Source of the DNA: an uncultured Eisenbergiella sp.
Lineage (GTDB): Bacteria; Bacillota; Clostridia; Lachnospirales; Lachnospiraceae
Direction of reading: 5' to 3'
NCBI GenBank assembly: GCA_947598825.1
Contig: CANQFM010000002.1
Location: 1-64,000 of the forward strand
DNA length: 64,000 nucleotides
Below, in pieces: positions 26,506-35,761 of this stretch. How positions within the stretch are numbered: the stretch's first letter is position 1; the number at the start of each line of letters is the position of its first letter. Both the position numbers and the translations under genes were made by a program. The notes beneath the pieces were generated by a model that made no database searches, had not been told where the DNA came from, and saw only the letters and a list, made by a program, of their open reading frames with translations.

Positions 26506-27990
26506 ATGAGTATTACTTCCTTTTCCTTCCTGTGTTTTTTTGCGGCGGTGCTGCTTTTGTATTATCTGATCCCCAAAAAGGCGCAGTGGGGGTTCCTGCT
26601 GCTGGTCAGTTGTGTGTTTTTCCTGTTTTCTGTCCGGGCGGCGGACGGCGGATGGTATGTGGTTTTCTGTCCGCTGGCCTCGGTGGCAGCCGTTTACGTT
26701 GCGGCGCGTTTGATCGACAGGACAAAAGAGCAGAAGAAAAAAAAGGCTGCTCTTATTTGTGCTGTCCTTTTCTGTATCGGCCTTTTGTGCGCGCTGAAGT
26801 TTTTTCACCTGGGGCTGATCGCCCCCATGGGGATTTCCTTTTATACGCTGACGCTTCTGGGCTATCTGTTCGACGTCTATTATGAAATCGGGACGGTGCA
26901 GAACAACTATGGGAAACTGCTGCTGTTCGGGTGTTATTTTCCGACTCTCGTTTCCGGCCCGATCATGAAGTATAAGGAAATGGAGGGGCAACTGTATCAG
27001 GGGCGCCGCTTTGACTATCGCCGGGTGACTTTCGGGATGCAGCGTATGCTCTGGGGGTTTTTCAAGAAGCTGGTGATCTCGGAGCGAATGGCCCTGGTGG
27101 CCAATGAGGTCTTTGACAACTATGGAAAATACGCGGGCTTTGAGATCTGGGTCGGCGCTGTTGCCTTTACCTTTCAGCTCTATACGGATTTCGGCGGATG
27201 TATGGATATCGTGCTGGGGATTTCGGAGTGTTTTGGGATCAAACTGCCCGAAAACTTCAACGCCCCGTTTCTGGCCCGCAATATTTCGGAATACTGGCGC
27301 AGGTGGCATATTTCCCTGGGCAATTGGCTGCGGGAGTATCTGTTTTATCCCCTGCTGCGGACCCGCTTTTTTATGGAACTGCCCAAAAAGCTGAAGGCCC
27401 GGCTGGGAAAGAAGGGGGCCAAGCAGGCTACTACGTTTTCGGCCATGTTCCTTCTCTGGTTTGCCATTGGCTACTGGCATGGCGGCACCTGGAACTATAT
27501 CATCGGTTCCGGCCTTCTGCACTGGTTTTATATCGTATCAGGGGAACTGATGGAACCGGTATTTGCCAGATGGCGGGCCTTTTTGCACATTGAGAAAGAA
27601 CAGCGGTGGTTTGTGTGGTTTGCGCGGCTGCGCACCTTTTTCCTGGTGACGCTGGGGCTGGTCTTTTTCAGGAACGCGGAAGTTTTGGACGCGGTCAGAA
27701 TGATCGGCCGGGGATTTCTGGCGTTTAACCCGCAGATCTTCTTCAACGGCACCCTGTTTTCCCTGGGGCTTGACTGGATCGAGGCTGTGATCGCCGTCGT
27801 TTCCCTGGCGATCCTTGGCTGGGTCAGTCGGCTGCAGCAGACGGAGCCGGTCCGGGAAAGACTGGAAAAACGTGGGATCCTGCTGCGCTGGGCCGTGCTG
27901 TACGCGCTGCTGTTTTATGTGATCCTGCTGGGGCAGTACGGGCCGGGGTACAGCGCTTCGGAATTTATCTATCAGAACTTTCGGGTATAA
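26506..27990 (+). CDS. MBOAT family O-acyltransferase (DltB/AlgI-like)
   Basis: This multi-pass membrane enzyme of 494 residues moves an acyl group from a cytoplasmic donor across the membrane for O-acylation of a cell-surface polymer. MBOAT hallmarks are visible: SGPIMKYKEM, the YLFDVYYE region, SEYWRRWHISLGNWLREY, and the active-site His325 in YWHGGTWNY with a second His339. It lies between an ACP and an SGNH-like protein, the order seen in dltB-type and alginate acetylation systems. Confidence 0.92.
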   Translation: MSITSFSFLCFFAAVLLLYYLIPKKAQWGFLLLVSCVFFLFSVRAADGGWYVVFCPLASVAAVYVAARLIDRTKEQKKKKAALICAVLFCIGLLCALKFFHLGLIAPMGISFYTLTLLGYLFDVYYEIGTVQNNYGKLLLFGCYFPTLVSGPIMKYKEMEGQLYQGRRFDYRRVTFGMQRMLWGFFKKLVISERMALVANEVFDNYGKYAGFEIWVGAVAFTFQLYTDFGGCMDIVLGISECFGIKLPENFNAPFLARNISEYWRRWHISLGNWLREYLFYPLLRTRFFMELPKKLKARLGKKGAKQATTFSAMFLLWFAIGYWHGGTWNYIIGSGLLHWFYIVSGELMEPVFARWRAFLHIEKEQRWFVWFARLRTFFLVTLGLVFFRNAEVLDAVRMIGRGFLAFNPQIFFNGTLFSLGLDWIEAVIAVVSLAILGWVSRLQQTEPVRERLEKRGILLRWAVLYALLFYVILLGQYGPGYSASEFIYQNFRV

Positions 27991-28003
27991 GTAAGGAACG
28001 ATT

Positions 28004-29077
28004 ATGACGAAAAAGCAGGCGGCAAGGGCTTTCATTTTCCTGGCTCTGTTCATTTTCATATTGACGGCGGTGACCTATATCGTTCGCACCAACGGCGGGG
28101 TGAAAGACCGTTTTGTAGGGTTTTATGCGGAAAAGGAAAATACCCTGGATGTGATCCTCGTGGGCTCCAGCCCGGTCTATCCGGCTTACAGCGCGCCAAA
28201 GCTGTACGGGGAGCAGGGGATCGCTTCCTATCCCCTTTCCTCCAACAACCAGCGGCCGAAGGCGATCAAGTATCTTTTAAAGGAAGCGCAAAAGACCCAG
28301 GATCCGTCGCTGTTTGTCATCGAAATGAGGATGTTCACCATGCCCGATGAGGAGTGGGAGGATACCATGGCCTTTACCCGCGGCGTCACCGATAACATGA
28401 AGTATTCCCTCAACCGGATCGATGCCATCCGGGCCCTGGTCAGCGATAAAAAGGAGCGTTATACCTATTATTTTGATATATTCAAGTATCATTCCAACTG
28501 GAAGACCATGATCCTGCCCAGCCAGCTTGCCTGTTGGCACTACGAAAAGCCCCATCCCTTAAAGGGGTTGGAGATCAAGCTCGGGGTGGGCCCGGCCGTC
28601 CGGCAGGATGTCAGCAGCGTGACAAGGCAGAAAAGGCCGGCGGCAGAGCAGGAAGAGGTGTTGAAGGATCTGCTGTCGTATCTGAGATCCACGGGAAAAG
28701 AGGCGCTGTTTCTCATTTCCCCTTATACCATGGAAGAATCGGAGAAAATGCAGTATAATTATATGGCCCCCCTCATCGGGGAGCAGGGATATGCTGTGCT
28801 GGATCTCAATGAGTATACAGATCAGATGGGACTGGATTTTTCCACCGACTTCTATGATTACGGGGATCATGTCAATGCGTTGGGGGAGGCCAAATGCACG
28901 GCCTTTCTGGGGCAATACCTGAAAGAACATTATGAACTGCCGGACAGAAGAGGGCAGGACGGCTATGAGAGCTGGGACCGGGCCTATGAATTATATCTGA
29001 CGGAGCAGAAAAAGGCGGAAGAAAGCTGTCTTTCGGACATTGCCAACCAGAACTGGGCGCCGGAGGTCATCGAATAG
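28004..29077 (+). CDS. SGNH/DltD-like membrane-anchored acyltransferase partner
   Basis: This is a 357-residue protein with an N-terminal membrane anchor (about 8-27) and an extracytoplasmic domain. A GSSPVYP motif (about 50-56) occupies the nucleophile-Ser place of the SGNH fold, and DYGDHVNALG (Asp285/288, His289) occupies the Asp-His place. The pattern resembles DltD and AlgJ/PatB proteins that finish acyl transfer from an MBOAT to the polymer. It follows the MBOAT by 13 bases. The C-terminal 50 residues are charged and not recognised. Confidence 0.82.
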   Translation: MTKKQAARAFIFLALFIFILTAVTYIVRTNGGVKDRFVGFYAEKENTLDVILVGSSPVYPAYSAPKLYGEQGIASYPLSSNNQRPKAIKYLLKEAQKTQDPSLFVIEMRMFTMPDEEWEDTMAFTRGVTDNMKYSLNRIDAIRALVSDKKERYTYYFDIFKYHSNWKTMILPSQLACWHYEKPHPLKGLEIKLGVGPAVRQDVSSVTRQKRPAAEQEEVLKDLLSYLRSTGKEALFLISPYTMEESEKMQYNYMAPLIGEQGYAVLDLNEYTDQMGLDFSTDFYDYGDHVNALGEAKCTAFLGQYLKEHYELPDRRGQDGYESWDRAYELYLTEQKKAEESCLSDIANQNWAPEVIE

Positions 29078-29135
29078 GACGGCGTACAGCCGCCGGAACC
29101 GCTGCAGGGGATCATGAGGAGAAAGGAGGACGGCC

Positions 29136-31025
29136 ATGTGCGGGATCGCGGGATTTTGCAACCGGCAGGAAAGCTGGAGGAGCGATATTGAGATCATGAA
29201 AGCGCGCATGGCGCACCGCGGGCCGGATGCGGAAGGCACCTGGGTGAGCGGGGAGGAGGATGTGGTGCTGGGCCACCGCCGCCTGTCCATCCTGGATCTA
29301 TCTGACACCGGCGCACAGCCGATGCATTCCCACAGCGGCAGGTATGTGATCGTTTATAACGGGGAGATTTACAACTACAGACAGATCCGGCAGAAGCTGC
29401 AAAGGGAGGGATTCCTTCCCTGGCAGAACGGCACCAGCGACACGGAGGTGCTGCTGGAGGCTCTGGAAGCCTATGGCGTGCGGCAGGGAATCTCTCTGTG
29501 CAAAGGGATGTTCGCCATCGCCCTTTACGACAAAAAGGAAAGGGAACTCTGGCTCTTGCGGGACCGGGTCGGGGAGAAGCCGCTGTATTACGGGTTTGTG
29601 GGAAATAGCTTTGTCTTCGCCTCGGAGATCGGCTGTATCGCGGCCCTGCCGGGATTTCGCAATCCCGTCAACCGGGATGTGCTGGATCTTTATATGATCC
29701 ACGGCTATATTCCGGCGCCCCATTCCATTTACGAGGGCATTTTCAAGCTGGAGCCGGGGAAGCTGCTGCGTACAAAGGCCCCTTTCAGGGAATTTACGGA
29801 AGAAACCTGGTGGTCTATGGCAGCGGCCGCAAAGGAAGGACAGTCCCATCCTTTTATGGGGAGCCGGCAGGAGGCGTCGGAAGAACTGGAGCGCCTTCTG
29901 AAAAATGCCGTCAGGGACCAGATGGAAGCGGATGTGCCGTTGGGCGCCTTTTTGTCGGCGGGGATCGACAGCACTACGGTGGTCTCCCTGATGCAGTCTC
30001 TTTCTTCGCGGCGGGTAAAGACCTTCACCATTGGCATGCAGGAGAGGGAATACGACGAGGCGGCACTGGCGAAGCAGATCGCCGCGCATCTGGGGACCGA
30101 ACATACCGAATGGTATATTTCGGAAAAGGAAGCGAAGGAAGTGCTGCCAAAGATTACGCATATGTTTGGGGAGCCCTTTGCGGATTCCTCTCAGATCCCC
30201 ACTTTCCTGGTAAGCCGTCTGACCCGGGAGCATGTGACGGTTTCCCTGAGCGGAGACGGCGGGGACGAGTTGTTCGGCGGTTACGGCACATATGCGTCCC
30301 TGCTGCGGGCCTGGGAGCGGATGCGCAGGATCCCGCAGGGGCTGCGCTGCCGGCTGGGCCGGGCCATGACGGCAGGCCCTCTGGCCAAAAAGGAACGCAA
30401 TGCGATCCGGGGGATGCTGCTTTCGGCAAAGTCCATCGAGGATCTGTACCGCCTGTCCGATCTGTCGGAGCCTTTTCTCGGGAAGCTGACCCGGGAAGCA
30501 GGGCGGGCCTCCTGTGTGTTTACCGACTATGAGAGCGGATTTTTGCCGGAAGAGGGCGATAATCTGATGTTGATGGATCTTCTCATGTACCATCCCGACG
30601 ATATTCTGGTCAAGGTGGACCGCACCGCCATGGCGGTCAGCCTGGAGAGCCGGGTGCCCATGCTGGATCGGGACGTGGTGGAATTTGCCTGGACTCTGCC
30701 GTTTTCCATGAAATATGCGAAAGGGACCGGAAAGCTGGTGCTGCGGGACGTGCTGTACCGTTATGTGCCAAAAGAAATGATGGACAGGCCCAAGAAGGGG
30801 TTTTCCATCCCAATCCAGAAATGGCTGAAAGAACCGGAGCTGTATGAATGGGCCAGCTCCCTTCTGGAAGAAAAGAAGATCGACCGGGAAGGGTATTTCG
30901 ATCCGGGCGCCGTCCGGCGGCTGTGGGAGGATTTCGTGGAGCGGGGGATCTGGCGCAAGCAGATCTGGCATCTGCTCCAGTTTGAAGAGTGGCTTGCCGG
31001 GGAAGCCTGCAGAGTGGGGGCATGA
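29136..31025 (+). CDS. asnB: Asparagine synthase (glutamine-hydrolysing) family amidotransferase
   Basis: The 629-residue enzyme has an N-terminal class II glutaminase domain with catalytic Cys2 (MCGIAGF), RLSILDLS and YNGEIYNY. A C-terminal synthetase domain carries the ATP loop LSAGIDSTT (about 280-288) and SGDGGDELFGGYGTY. It may simply make asparagine. In polysaccharide loci, members of this family instead amidate uronic acids of the glycan. Its place between the acylation cassette and an epimerase gene favours the second role, but the sequence alone cannot decide. Confidence 0.9.
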   Translation: MCGIAGFCNRQESWRSDIEIMKARMAHRGPDAEGTWVSGEEDVVLGHRRLSILDLSDTGAQPMHSHSGRYVIVYNGEIYNYRQIRQKLQREGFLPWQNGTSDTEVLLEALEAYGVRQGISLCKGMFAIALYDKKERELWLLRDRVGEKPLYYGFVGNSFVFASEIGCIAALPGFRNPVNRDVLDLYMIHGYIPAPHSIYEGIFKLEPGKLLRTKAPFREFTEETWWSMAAAAKEGQSHPFMGSRQEASEELERLLKNAVRDQMEADVPLGAFLSAGIDSTTVVSLMQSLSSRRVKTFTIGMQEREYDEAALAKQIAAHLGTEHTEWYISEKEAKEVLPKITHMFGEPFADSSQIPTFLVSRLTREHVTVSLSGDGGDELFGGYGTYASLLRAWERMRRIPQGLRCRLGRAMTAGPLAKKERNAIRGMLLSAKSIEDLYRLSDLSEPFLGKLTREAGRASCVFTDYESGFLPEEGDNLMLMDLLMYHPDDILVKVDRTAMAVSLESRVPMLDRDVVEFAWTLPFSMKYAKGTGKLVLRDVLYRYVPKEMMDRPKKGFSIPIQKWLKEPELYEWASSLLEEKKIDREGYFDPGAVRRLWEDFVERGIWRKQIWHLLQFEEWLAGEACRVGA

Positions 31026-31978
31026 TGGAGAGAACGAATGCAAAAAACCGCATACTGATCCTGGGGGCGGCCGGTTTTATCGGCACCAATCTCACGCTGC
31101 GCCTGTTGGCAAAAAAAAAGCGGCTGGTGCTTTTTGACCGTCTCGGCAGCCGTTATCCTGCGGCGGTGGAGCAGGCCCAGAGGGAGGGGCAGGTCAGCCT
31201 GGTATACGGGTCTTTCGCGCCGCCCTTTTTGGGACTGTCGCTTACAGAGGTGGAAACGGTCTTTCATCTGATCAGCACCACCTGTCCGACGAACTCCAAT
31301 CGGGATGTGGCCGCAGAGATGGAGGAAAACCTGATTGCCACCATCCGCTTTCTGGACGCCTGCGTGGAGGCGGGCGTGAAAAAGGTGGTGTTTTTATCCT
31401 CCGGCGGCACCGTATACGGAAAAAACCATACGGGGATCTGCCGGGAGGAAGAGGAGGCATTTCCCATCACCTCTTACGGCGTGCAGAAGCTTACCATTGA
31501 AAAAATGCTTTATCTGTATCACGAGATGCACGGCCTGGACTATCGGATCGTGCGGCTTTCCAACCCGTATGGCCCCTATCAGCGGCCGGACGGCGTGCAG
31601 GGTGTGGTGACCACCTTTACCTGGCGGGCGCTGAACGGGCTGCCCATCGAAGTCTATGGGGACGGCTCCGTGGTGCGGGATTATATCTATATCGACGACG
31701 CTGTGGACGGCATCCTCAGGATCGCCGGCCCTATGGGAAACCATAAGCTTTATAATCTGGGGCGGGGGGAAGGCTGTTCGGTGAAGGATGTGATCGCGGC
31801 CATTGCGGAGGTGCTAAAGCGGGAGCCTCAGGTGACTTTCCTGCCGGGACGGCCTGTGGACGTGCCGGTCAACGTGCTGGATATCAGCCGGTTTCAGAAG
31901 GATTTCGGCGCTTTTGCGCCGATGCCCTTAAAAGAAGGCATTCGGAGGCTGACCGCCTTTTATCGGCGCAGCGAATGA
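31022..31978 (+). CDS. NAD-dependent nucleotide-sugar epimerase/dehydratase
   Basis: This extended SDR of 318 residues acts on a nucleotide sugar. It has GAAGFIGTN (about 15-23), the catalytic Ser in LSSGGTVYG, the YGVQK motif (Tyr and Lys), and RLSNPYGPYQRP. The pattern resembles UDP-glucose 4-epimerase (GalE) or related C4 enzymes; the exact substrate is unknown. ATG at 31022 overlaps the asnB stop (ATGA), showing tight coupling. Confidence 0.85.
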   Translation: MMERTNAKNRILILGAAGFIGTNLTLRLLAKKKRLVLFDRLGSRYPAAVEQAQREGQVSLVYGSFAPPFLGLSLTEVETVFHLISTTCPTNSNRDVAAEMEENLIATIRFLDACVEAGVKKVVFLSSGGTVYGKNHTGICREEEEAFPITSYGVQKLTIEKMLYLYHEMHGLDYRIVRLSNPYGPYQRPDGVQGVVTTFTWRALNGLPIEVYGDGSVVRDYIYIDDAVDGILRIAGPMGNHKLYNLGRGEGCSVKDVIAAIAEVLKREPQVTFLPGRPVDVPVNVLDISRFQKDFGAFAPMPLKEGIRRLTAFYRRSE

Positions 31979-31994
31979 GCGAGGGGGCGTTTTT

Positions 31995-33077
31995 TTGAAG
32001 ATCCTGGAGCAGTACCATCCCAAACCGATCCCGCCTGACAGGCAGACGGAAAAGATCTCCGTGGCGATGGCGGTCTATAACAGCGACGCCTATCTGGATC
32101 GGGCCATCCGTTCCGTTTTGGATCAGACCTACCGCAACCTGGAGCTGATCCTGGTGGACGACGGTTCTACGGACGGCTGCCCTGCGATCTGCGACCGCTA
32201 TGAGAAAGCCGATCCCAGGGTGAAGGTGATCCATAAAACAAACGGCGGCCTGTATACCAGCCGCAACGTCGGGATCGAGCAGGCTACGGGCGATTATCTT
32301 GCCTTTATGGACGGGGATGACTGGGCGGATCCGGATATGTATGAAAGCCTGCTTTCGGCGTTAAAAGAGCAGGAAGCGGATCTGGCGGTCTGCCGGTATA
32401 AATGGGTGTATCAGGACGGCACGGTGGACGTTTCCACCGACCGGGCCGCCGTCATGGAAGGCCAGGAGATGCTGGAAAAATACCTGGAGGAGGACGACGC
32501 CTTTCAGATCCAGAACGCCGCCTGGAATAAGCTCTACCGGCGCTCCATCCTGGGGGATCTGCGGTTTCCGGCGCGCTGGTATGAGGACATGCTGTATACC
32601 ATACAGCTTTTGAATCGGACAAAGAGGAGCGTCTATCTGGACCGGGCCTATCATAACTACGTCTGCGACCGCAGCAGCAGCATTATGAACCGGGGGGTCA
32701 ACGAGCGGATCTTTACGGACCTGATCCCGAACCTCTATGACCGCAGCGTCTATTTGCGCGGCATCGGCAGAGAGGATCTGGCCCTTTTGCAGGATTATTT
32801 CCTGTATAAGCGTCTGCTGCTCTTTTATACGATGGTATCGCGCAGCGGCGACCCGAAAAAGGCAGAGCATCTGGCTGATCTGGAGAAAAAGCTCAAAGAG
32901 GGCCGAAAAGCCTATCCGGCGGTCTTTGGCATTGCGCAGGCCAATCCCAATGAGTATCGGAAGATGAAGCTTTTCCTGCGTTCCCCGCGTCTGTACCTGA
33001 TCGCGATGCGATGGAACGACGCTTTGCTCATCCCGCTGAAAGTCAGGCTGTCAGAGAGGAAAAAGGACGGGAAATGA
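31995..33077 (+). CDS. Glycosyltransferase family 2
   Basis: This 360-residue GT-A fold enzyme adds a sugar to a lipid-linked glycan on the cytoplasmic face. Visible are VAMAVYNSDAYL, ILVDDGSTDG, the NGGLYTSRNVGIEQA segment and the DGDDW metal motif. The start is TTG at 31995, with GAGGGGG 7 bases upstream; no ATG fits the conserved N-terminus. The C-terminal 100 residues are helical and basic. Donor and acceptor cannot be told. Confidence 0.88.
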   Translation: MKILEQYHPKPIPPDRQTEKISVAMAVYNSDAYLDRAIRSVLDQTYRNLELILVDDGSTDGCPAICDRYEKADPRVKVIHKTNGGLYTSRNVGIEQATGDYLAFMDGDDWADPDMYESLLSALKEQEADLAVCRYKWVYQDGTVDVSTDRAAVMEGQEMLEKYLEEDDAFQIQNAAWNKLYRRSILGDLRFPARWYEDMLYTIQLLNRTKRSVYLDRAYHNYVCDRSSSIMNRGVNERIFTDLIPNLYDRSVYLRGIGREDLALLQDYFLYKRLLLFYTMVSRSGDPKKAEHLADLEKKLKEGRKAYPAVFGIAQANPNEYRKMKLFLRSPRLYLIAMRWNDALLIPLKVRLSERKKDGK

Positions 33078-33952
33078 TCGCAGTACAGTTGTCCGGAGGG
33101 CTGGGCAATCAGATGTTTGAATACGCGCTGTATTTGAAACTGAAAGCCCTGGGAAAAGAGGTTAAGATCGACGATTTCACCTGTTACGGGCCGGGAACCA
33201 GGCCGAAAATGCTGGATGTGTTCGGCGTTTCCTACGACCGGCTTTCGCAGGAAGAATATATCGCGCTGACGGATTCCTGCTTAAAGCTGTCCAGCAGGGT
33301 CCGGCGCAGGCTTCTCGGGCGCAGGGATCTGTCTTATCGGGAAAGGAGCGTCAATTTCGATCCCGAGGTCCTTACGCGGGAACCGGCGCTGCTTCTGGGC
33401 TGTTTTCAGACGGAAAAATATTTTGCGGATATCCGCGGCCAGGTAAGAAGCGCCTATCAGTTCCGCAACTTTATACCGGATGAAAAGACGGCGGAATATG
33501 AGCAGAGGATTGCAGGCTGCCTGTCGGTAGGAGTGCATATCCGCAGGGGGGATTATCTGGATCCCAGATTCAGCGCCCTCTATCGGGGGATCTGCGACGA
33601 CGCCTATTACGAAAGGGCGATCCGGCGCATGAAGGAGGAATTTCCCGACGCGGTGTTTTTCTTTTTTTCCAACGACCCGGCATGGGTGAAGGCGCATTTT
33701 GATGGCCCCGGCTGCGTGGTCGTGGAGGGCCACGGGGAAGAGGCCGGATACGCGGATCTGTATCTGCTGCGGGCCTGCAAGCATCAGATCATCGCCAACA
33801 GCTCCTTTTCCTGGTGGGGCGCCTGGCTGAACGATAACCTGCAAAAAAGGGTGATCGCGCCGAAACGGTGGCTGAATGTGGATCCTGCGGGAACCGGCGG
33901 CGTGCGGGAGGCATGCACCGACATTTATACCAGGGAAATGATTTTGCTGTGA
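33074..33952 (+). CDS. GT11-family glycosyltransferase (alpha-1,2-fucosyltransferase-like), copy 1
   Basis: The 292-residue product begins MIAVQLSGGLGNQMFEYA, the GT11 N-terminal motif, and has HIRRGDYLD, the conserved donor-binding HxRRxDY. It also shows FFFSNDPAWVK and SSFSWWGAWL near the C-terminus. The family transfers L-fucose, or another sugar in alpha-1,2 linkage. No GDP-fucose synthesis genes are in the window. The ATG overlaps the previous stop. Two further GT11-type genes lie at 37325 and 50413. Confidence 0.9.
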   Translation: MIAVQLSGGLGNQMFEYALYLKLKALGKEVKIDDFTCYGPGTRPKMLDVFGVSYDRLSQEEYIALTDSCLKLSSRVRRRLLGRRDLSYRERSVNFDPEVLTREPALLLGCFQTEKYFADIRGQVRSAYQFRNFIPDEKTAEYEQRIAGCLSVGVHIRRGDYLDPRFSALYRGICDDAYYERAIRRMKEEFPDAVFFFFSNDPAWVKAHFDGPGCVVVEGHGEEAGYADLYLLRACKHQIIANSSFSWWGAWLNDNLQKRVIAPKRWLNVDPAGTGGVREACTDIYTREMILL

Positions 33953-33991
33953 GGCCGTTTTGGGGTGCGCAGCGCGGACGGGAGAAAGCGG

Positions 33992-35752
33992 ATGTTTGCG
34001 ATATTTCAAAAGCTGATGGGGATCCTGAATAAGGAGCAGAAGCGAAAGGTGGCGGGGCTTGGCGTCATGATCTTTATCGGCGCCATGCTGGAAATGCTGG
34101 GCGTGGGGCTGATCATCCCTGTGGTAGAGGGCGTGATGGAAGCGGACCGCCTGCTGGAGAAAAAGTATATCCGGTTCCTGGGGCGCTTTCTTCCCTTTAC
34201 CGAGCCGGGACAATGGCTTTTATTTCTGATCGCCGCCATTATCGCGGTCTTTTTTGCGAAAAACGCCTATCTGCTGCTGCAGACCTATGTGCAGAGCAAA
34301 TTTGTCAATCACAACCAGTCGGAAACGATCAGCTACATGCTGGAAGAGTATTTAAATCGGCCCTATGAATACTATTTGAATGCGGATATCCCGACGATCT
34401 TTCGTACCATCGACGGCGATGTGCCCAAGGTTTTTACCGTGCTGATGGAGTTCATCCAACTGGCTACGGAGCTGATGGTTTCGGCGGTGCTGGGCATCAC
34501 GCTGCTGGTGGTGGACCCGGCCATGACCGTCATGATCATGGTGATCATGGTGGGGCTGACGGTGCTGGTCATTACGGTACTAAAGCCTACTTTGAACCGG
34601 CTTGGCAGCACTTCCCAAAGGCTGCAGAGCCAGATGGGGAAATGGCGGCTCCAGTCCATCTACGGGATCAAGGATGTGAAGATCTTAAACAAGGAGCATT
34701 ATTTCGCCTCCAGCTTCGGCAAGTATTCGGCCCGAAACGCCAGGCTCCAGACCAGGTATATGGTGTTGAACAACGCCCCCAGGCTTCTGATCGAGACGTT
34801 CAGTATCTGCGGCATCCTGGGCTATCTGGCCTGGTGTATCTTAAGCGGCGCGGATCTGTCCGAACTGGTGCCCCATATTTCCGCCTTTGCGGTGGCGGCC
34901 ATGCGGCTGATGCCCTCGGTCAACCGCATCAACACCCATATGAGCAATATCGCTTTTTATGAGCCAAGCGTCAATTATGTCTATGATAACGTGGACTTCA
35001 CTTCTTACCGGCTCCACGGGAAATACCAGCGGGAGGAAGCGCCGAAGACGCCGCCGATGCTGCTGCAGCATGAGATCCGCATGGAGGACGTAAGCTATCT
35101 GTATCCCGGGACGGACAAGCTGATCCTGGATCACGCGCAGATGGCGGTGCCCATGGGAAAGTCGGTGGGCGTCATGGGGCCCTCCGGCGCGGGCAAATCC
35201 ACGGCGGTGGACGTGCTGCTGGGGCTTTTAAAGGTCAAAAGCGGCAAGATCCTGTGCGACGGCAGGGATATTTTTGAAAATTACGATTCCTGGCTTTCCC
35301 ATATCGGCTATATTCCGCAGACCATTTACCTGACCGACGATTCCATCCGGGAAAACATCGCTTTCGGTGTGGCCCGGGACGACATCGACGACAAGCGGGT
35401 CTGGGAGGTTTTGCAGGAGGCGCAGTTGAAGGAATTTGTGGAAGAACTGCCGGATGGCATCCACACGACCATCGGCGACCGGGGAGTGCGTATTTCCGGC
35501 GGGCAGCGGCAGCGGCTGGGGATCGCCAGGGCGCTGTACCATAACCCGGAGATTCTGGTATTCGACGAGGCCACCAGCGCGCTGGATACGGATACGGAGA
35601 GCGCCATCATGGAGGCCATCGACAGCTTCCATGGCCGCAAAACGCTGATTATCATTGCGCACCGGCTGCGCACCATTGAAAACTGTGATATCATATATAA
35701 AGTGGATAAGGGAAAGATCGTACAGACAACGTTGAAAGCGGAGGAGCATTAA
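33992..35752 (+). CDS. ABC transporter, fused permease-ATPase (MsbA/flippase type)
   Basis: This 586-residue half-transporter has an N-terminal membrane domain (about 20-320, five or six spans) and a C-terminal ATPase. It carries Walker A GPSGAGKST (about 396-404), signature SGGQRQRLG (about 502-510) and Walker B ILVFDEATSALD (about 522-533). Proteins of this type in glycan loci flip lipid-linked sugars, as PglK does. I start at the ATG at 33992, preceded by GGGAGAAAG; the GTG at 33965 is an alternative. A separate Wzx-type flippase lies at 48875. Confidence 0.9.
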   Translation: MFAIFQKLMGILNKEQKRKVAGLGVMIFIGAMLEMLGVGLIIPVVEGVMEADRLLEKKYIRFLGRFLPFTEPGQWLLFLIAAIIAVFFAKNAYLLLQTYVQSKFVNHNQSETISYMLEEYLNRPYEYYLNADIPTIFRTIDGDVPKVFTVLMEFIQLATELMVSAVLGITLLVVDPAMTVMIMVIMVGLTVLVITVLKPTLNRLGSTSQRLQSQMGKWRLQSIYGIKDVKILNKEHYFASSFGKYSARNARLQTRYMVLNNAPRLLIETFSICGILGYLAWCILSGADLSELVPHISAFAVAAMRLMPSVNRINTHMSNIAFYEPSVNYVYDNVDFTSYRLHGKYQREEAPKTPPMLLQHEIRMEDVSYLYPGTDKLILDHAQMAVPMGKSVGVMGPSGAGKSTAVDVLLGLLKVKSGKILCDGRDIFENYDSWLSHIGYIPQTIYLTDDSIRENIAFGVARDDIDDKRVWEVLQEAQLKEFVEELPDGIHTTIGDRGVRISGGQRQRLGIARALYHNPEILVFDEATSALDTDTESAIMEAIDSFHGRKTLIIIAHRLRTIENCDIIYKVDKGKIVQTTLKAEEH

Positions 35753-35761
35753 AAAGGATCT

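Noticed and set aside
26244..29077. Classical dlt operon for D-alanylation of teichoic acids
   Set aside because: The D-alanine ligase DltA and DltX are absent and the SGNH protein differs from DltD; only the carrier, MBOAT and SGNH logic is shared.
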